A stretch of 7,767 nt of DNA, taken from the NCBI GenBank assembly GCA_902803365.1, contig CADCPU010000278.1:1-7767 (forward strand), given 5' to 3'. This document shows positions 5,399 through 7,767 of the stretch, one piece after another. The stretch comes from Oscillospiraceae bacterium (GTDB taxonomy: Bacteria; Bacillota_A; Clostridia; Saccharofermentanales; Saccharofermentanaceae). The position numbers were made by a program, and so were the translations under genes. The stretch's first letter is position 1, and every line of letters begins with the position of its first letter. The notes beneath the pieces were generated by a model that did no database searches, was not told where the DNA came from, and was given only the letters and a program-made list of their open reading frames with translations.

Positions 5399-7504
5399 TC
5401 ATTTATTCCATTCGTAGAAACATGATGTATAACCGTAGTGCATTGGCTTGCCGTCTTCGGTCTTGATCGTTATCGGAGCCTTGAACTTCTCGCCGGCTTC
5501 GATCGTTGCATTGTTAGGTACACCGATGAAGGTGTTAGCCTTGTCAGGATCTGCCGTGAACGTGAAGTACTCGGATGTAACGCTTGTGATGGTCTTATCA
5601 CACTTGAACGTGATGGCTACTGACTTGACGGATTCCTTGAGGGAAGCGTTCTTATCGCCGTAGTTCTCGAGGATGAGGTTACATGTGAAGCCATCGTCAT
5701 TTGACTTGAAGCCGCCCATGCTCGTGTAGAAGCTTGTTACTACGGAACTGCCGGAGGATGCTGTTGTGGCAGCAGTTGTCTCCTTGGTAGTTGTTGTGGC
5801 TTCTGTCGTTGTGGTAGCCTCAGTAGTTGTTGTAGCTTCTGTTGTTGTAGTAGCCTCAGTCGTAGTTGTTGCTTCCGTTGTTGTGGTAGCTTCAGTAGTC
5901 GTTGTGGCTTCTGTAGTTGTGGCCTCGGTAGTGGTTGTTTCCTCGGTAGTCTCTTCTGTTGTTGTAGCCTCAGTCGTAGTTGTAGCTTCCGTTGTTGTGG
6001 TAGCTTCAGTTGTAGTCGTTGCCTCTGTTGTAGGATCTGTCTCCTCAGGTTCTTCAGGGAGGATCGTAGGATCTGTTCTGGACTCTGAGATGATAGAAGT
6101 TGTTACAGGCTCGTTTGTATCAGAAGTCTTCTTGAACTTATCCATGATCTTAGGACCAAACTGGATAGCAAGGATAACACCGATAACGATAACGAAGAGG
6201 AGAAGGACGATGATGATCGAACCGACTCCGCGGCCTGAATTCTGTGTCTTTTTCTTTTCGACCTGGGTAACAGGCTGGATATTGCCTGCCTGACTTGCTG
6301 CTGAACGCTGCGTAGGCGGGATCTTTCTCTCAGCCGTATTAGCCGTAAAACTGTTGCTTGGCTGATTAGGATTACGTGAAGGGCGCTTGACGGCATTGCT
6401 GCCTGTATTGGATGAACCTGAATTGCTTGCGCCCGGTCTTACGTTTCCTGCAGGACGCTTAACAGGCTGGCGCTGCTCAACTGTAGCTGCATTCTTGTTC
6501 TTTCCGAATGCGTCTACACCTGAAGCGACCTTACCGTATGTCTGTACGCCCTCGAGCTTGTCACGCTGAGGAGCAGGTGCTGCCTTAGTGGATGATTTGA
6601 ATGCTTCGAAAGCTTTCTTGTCAGGTGATACATTCTTGTTCTGAACAGGTTCTTCAGGAGCCTGCTGCTTCTCAGGTTCAGCGAAAGCATCAGCAAAGGA
6701 ATCAGCTGAGCCCATAGCTGCCGCAACTGCAGCTGCGCCTTCGATGGTCTCTTCTGCTTCCGGAGCATTGGCCGGAGCTGCTGCTGCAAAATCGTCAGCG
6801 GCGATATCTGCAAAGTCGTCTGCGCTGATCTCAGGAGCGTTGCCTGAGAATGAACTTGATGAATTGAAAGATTCTGAAGCTGCGAAGTCGAGATCCTTAA
6901 CGATATCGACTGTAGGCTTAGGCTTTTCCTCAACCGGCTTTGGAGCTTCCTGAACAGCTTCTTCGATCTTTTCTTCAACTTTCTCTTCTACTGCGGCAGG
7001 AGCCTCTTCAACCTTTTCCTCTTCAGCAGCAACAGTCTCTTCGACTTTGTTCTCGACAGGAACAAAAGGATTTACAGGAGCTTCAGGCTCAGCCGGAACT
7101 TCTTCCTTCTTAGGTTCTTCAGGTACGGATACAGGTCCGTTAAGAGGTTTGAATGCGGAGATCGATGAATCAAAATCAAAATCTTCGAGATCATCTTCAT
7201 AGTCTAAGGAATCATATGAAGCAGATTCGCTGCGGAGCTTGTCCGATACGGAACCGGGCTCGTTGTTCTTGAATGAAATGGCGAATGACGAATCGATCGT
7301 GTCTTTTGCCGCGATGTCGCCCTCCTCAAAACTGGAGTCGAACAATGAATCATGTTTTGAATTATCCTTGTTCGCAAGAGTCGATCCAAAGAGAGAGTTC
7401 TCGTTAGCTTCTGCGGCAGGGAAATCTATATCGTTATTATTGCCGCTGTCTGCTCCAAAGAGTTTACCCTCTTTGTTCTCTTTATCGTCAGAATCATAGA
7501 GCAT
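5399..7504 (-). CDS. Single-pass membrane protein with acidic low-complexity cytoplasmic region, Thr-rich stalk and small C-terminal domain
   Basis: A 701-residue protein of no family I recognise. Residues 1-420 are hydrophilic, acidic and low-complexity, rich in Asp, Ser, Glu, Ala and Pro. They include LFG/LFD motifs near the start (15-17, 38-40, 54-56), Lys-Val-Glu-Glu-rich runs, DDFA repeats, and then a basic, Asn/Ser/Gln/Pro-rich stretch before the membrane. Residues 430-449 (SIIIVLLLFVIVIGVILAIQ region) form one transmembrane helix. The positively charged KKK is on the N-terminal side and no cleavable signal peptide is present, so the N-terminus is probably inside, although FGPKIMDKFKK follows the helix. 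Residues 492-581 are a TTTTEA-repeat stalk. Residues about 590-701 look like a compact beta-rich domain ending EWNK. ATG at 7504 has AGGATGG 8 bases upstream. It is transcribed alone from its own promoter. An envelope or surface role is likely but the function is unknown. It ends in TGA. Confidence 0.85.
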   Translation of the reverse strand: MLYDSDDKENKEGKLFGADSGNNNDIDFPAAEANENSLFGSTLANKDNSKHDSLFDSSFEEGDIAAKDTIDSSFAISFKNNEPGSVSDKLRSESASYDSLDYEDDLEDFDFDSSISAFKPLNGPVSVPEEPKKEEVPAEPEAPVNPFVPVENKVEETVAAEEEKVEEAPAAVEEKVEEKIEEAVQEAPKPVEEKPKPTVDIVKDLDFAASESFNSSSSFSGNAPEISADDFADIAADDFAAAAPANAPEAEETIEGAAAVAAAMGSADSFADAFAEPEKQQAPEEPVQNKNVSPDKKAFEAFKSSTKAAPAPQRDKLEGVQTYGKVASGVDAFGKNKNAATVEQRQPVKRPAGNVRPGASNSGSSNTGSNAVKRPSRNPNQPSNSFTANTAERKIPPTQRSAASQAGNIQPVTQVEKKKTQNSGRGVGSIIIVLLLFVIVIGVILAIQFGPKIMDKFKKTSDTNEPVTTSIISESRTDPTILPEEPEETDPTTEATTTTEATTTTEATTTTEATTTEETTEETTTTEATTTEATTTTEATTTTEATTTTEATTTTEATTTTEATTTTEATTTTKETTAATTASSGSSVVTSFYTSMGGFKSNDDGFTCNLILENYGDKNASLKESVKSVAITFKCDKTITSVTSEYFTFTADPDKANTFIGVPNNATIEAGEKFKAPITIKTEDGKPMHYGYTSCFYEWNK
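5762..6031 (-). repeat. Threonine-rich EATTTT repeat array encoding an extracellular stalk
   Basis: This is an 18-base tandem repeat within the membrane protein gene, encoding about a dozen copies of TTTTEA with shorter TTTEA, TTEE and TTTEE variants (residues 492-581). Thr, Glu and Ala codons vary between copies while the peptide is kept, so the array is conserved as protein and is not a pure DNA microsatellite. Such Thr-rich stretches act as extended linkers and are frequent O-glycosylation targets in surface proteins of Gram-positive bacteria. Glycosylation here is inference. Confidence 0.9.
5851..6010 (-). repeat. Direct segmental duplication inside the Thr-repeat array
   Basis: Bases 5851-5896 and 5965-6010 are identical at 45 of 46 positions; the only difference is 5870 T against 5984 A. 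The match continues beyond 5851/5965 if a 3-base indel is allowed. The copies are 114 bases apart. This is far closer than neighbouring 18-base units are to one another, and it points to duplication of a multi-unit block. Confidence 0.75.
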
Positions 7505-7534
7505 AAATTACACCATCCTATTATTAATAAAGAT

Positions 7535-7563
7535 AATATAATTCAAGTCCTATATATTTTCAA
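7535..7563 (-). promoter_or_regulatory. Sigma-A-type promoter of the minus-strand membrane protein gene
   Basis: On the minus strand, TTGAAA (7563-7558) is separated by 17 bases from TATATT (7540-7535); each box matches consensus at 5 of 6 positions. The predicted start is near 7528, giving a leader of about 24 bases that contains the AGGATGG ribosome binding site (7519-7513). A perfect TTGACA also lies further upstream (7595-7590), but it has only a poor -10 at the right distance. Confidence 0.7.
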
Positions 7564-7631
7564 CTTTTAACATTTCAGAATTATTAAAATGTCAATTCAA
7601 TTTTGTATTTGACTTTGTTCACGAAAAACAT

Positions 7632-7660
7632 TTGACAACACATATCATAAGTGTTATTAT
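7632..7660 (+). promoter_or_regulatory. Strong promoter of the tRNA-Leu gene
   Basis: A perfect TTGACA (7632-7637) is followed by a 17-base spacer and TATTAT (7655-7660), with a TGn extension (7652-7654). The predicted transcript starts near 7667, about 14 bases before the mature tRNA. It is divergent from the membrane protein promoter in the same AT-rich intergenic region (7505-7680), which otherwise holds nothing I can identify. Confidence 0.82.
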
Positions 7661-7680
7661 CCTTAGGCGCTTGAAAAAAT

Positions 7681-7767
7681 GCTCGTGTGGCGGAATAGGC
7701 AGACGCAACGGACTTAAAATCCGTCGGAGTAAAATCCGTACCGGTTCAAGTCCGGTCACGAGCACCA
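7681..7767 (+). tRNA. tRNA-Leu (anticodon UAA)
   Basis: An 87-base class II tRNA with all arms visible. The acceptor stem is GCTCGTG (7681-7687) with CACGAGC (7757-7763). The anticodon stem is ACGGA/TCCGT around loop CTTAAAA, which places anticodon TAA at 7715-7717. The long variable arm has a CGGA/TCCG stem (7725-7738), as expected for leucine tRNAs. The T arm is ACCGG/CCGGT around TTCAAGT (7740-7756). The discriminator A (7764) is the expected base for leucine, and CCA is encoded (7765-7767). It reads UUA and, by wobble, UUG codons. The window ends exactly at the CCA, so any following tRNA genes are out of view. Confidence 0.97.

Noticed and set aside
5762..6031. CRISPR array or DNA microsatellite
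   Set aside because: The 18-base units are contiguous without spacers, in one open frame, and vary at synonymous positions while keeping the TTTTEA peptide.
5766..6293. Plus-strand 175-residue ORF made of VVVVAS repeats
   Set aside because: It is the antisense shadow of the Thr/Glu/Ala repeat on the minus strand; it has no ribosome binding site and its composition is fully explained by reverse-complemented Thr codons.
7590..7595. Perfect minus-strand TTGACA as the main promoter of the membrane protein gene
   Set aside because: The hexamer 17 bases downstream is TGTTAA, a poor -10; the TTGAAA/TATATT pair closer to the gene fits better. It could be a secondary promoter.

Overview
The window looks like a chromosomal housekeeping and cell-envelope region from a low-to-medium GC Firmicute, probably a gut or rumen Clostridia member. 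The grounds are near-consensus sigma-A promoters, AGGAGG-type ribosome binding sites, intrinsic terminators, a lipobox lipoprotein with a solute-binding-like C-terminus, and a Thr/Glu/Ala surface linker of a kind often seen in Ruminococcus-like and Saccharofermentans-like genomes. The taxonomic placement is inference. No phage, transposon, CRISPR or obvious horizontally acquired island is visible.

Layout. Bases 2-259 are the 3' end of a malic enzyme gene, closed by a strong intrinsic terminator (275-328). Three tightly packed plus-strand genes follow: an Lrp/AsnC-type regulator (350-838), a class I/II PLP aminotransferase (874-2067) and peptide chain release factor 2, prfB (2060-3169). The aminotransferase and prfB overlap by 8 nt. 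An intrinsic terminator ends this group at about 3223, and an extended -10 promoter begins directly in its U-tract. That promoter drives a 690-residue lipoprotein gene (3265-5337) with a propeller-like front half and a solute-binding-protein-like back half.

Convergent to it on the minus strand is a 701-residue single-pass membrane protein (7504-5399). It has a long acidic, low-complexity cytoplasmic part, one transmembrane helix, a TTTTEA-repeat stalk and a small C-terminal domain. Its promoter and terminator are both recognisable. A strong divergent promoter then drives a tRNA-Leu(UAA) gene (7681-7767), whose encoded CCA ends the window.

How the genes relate. The regulator and aminotransferase plausibly form an amino-acid-metabolism pair, with the regulator sensing an amino acid and the aminotransferase making or degrading one. 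prfB is translationally linked to the aminotransferase. Its reading frame is continuous, without the programmed +1 frameshift that usually autoregulates RF2. The lipoprotein and the stalked membrane protein are both predicted to act at the outer face of the membrane, but nothing here proves that they work together. The least described items are these two envelope proteins and the aminotransferase/prfB junction.
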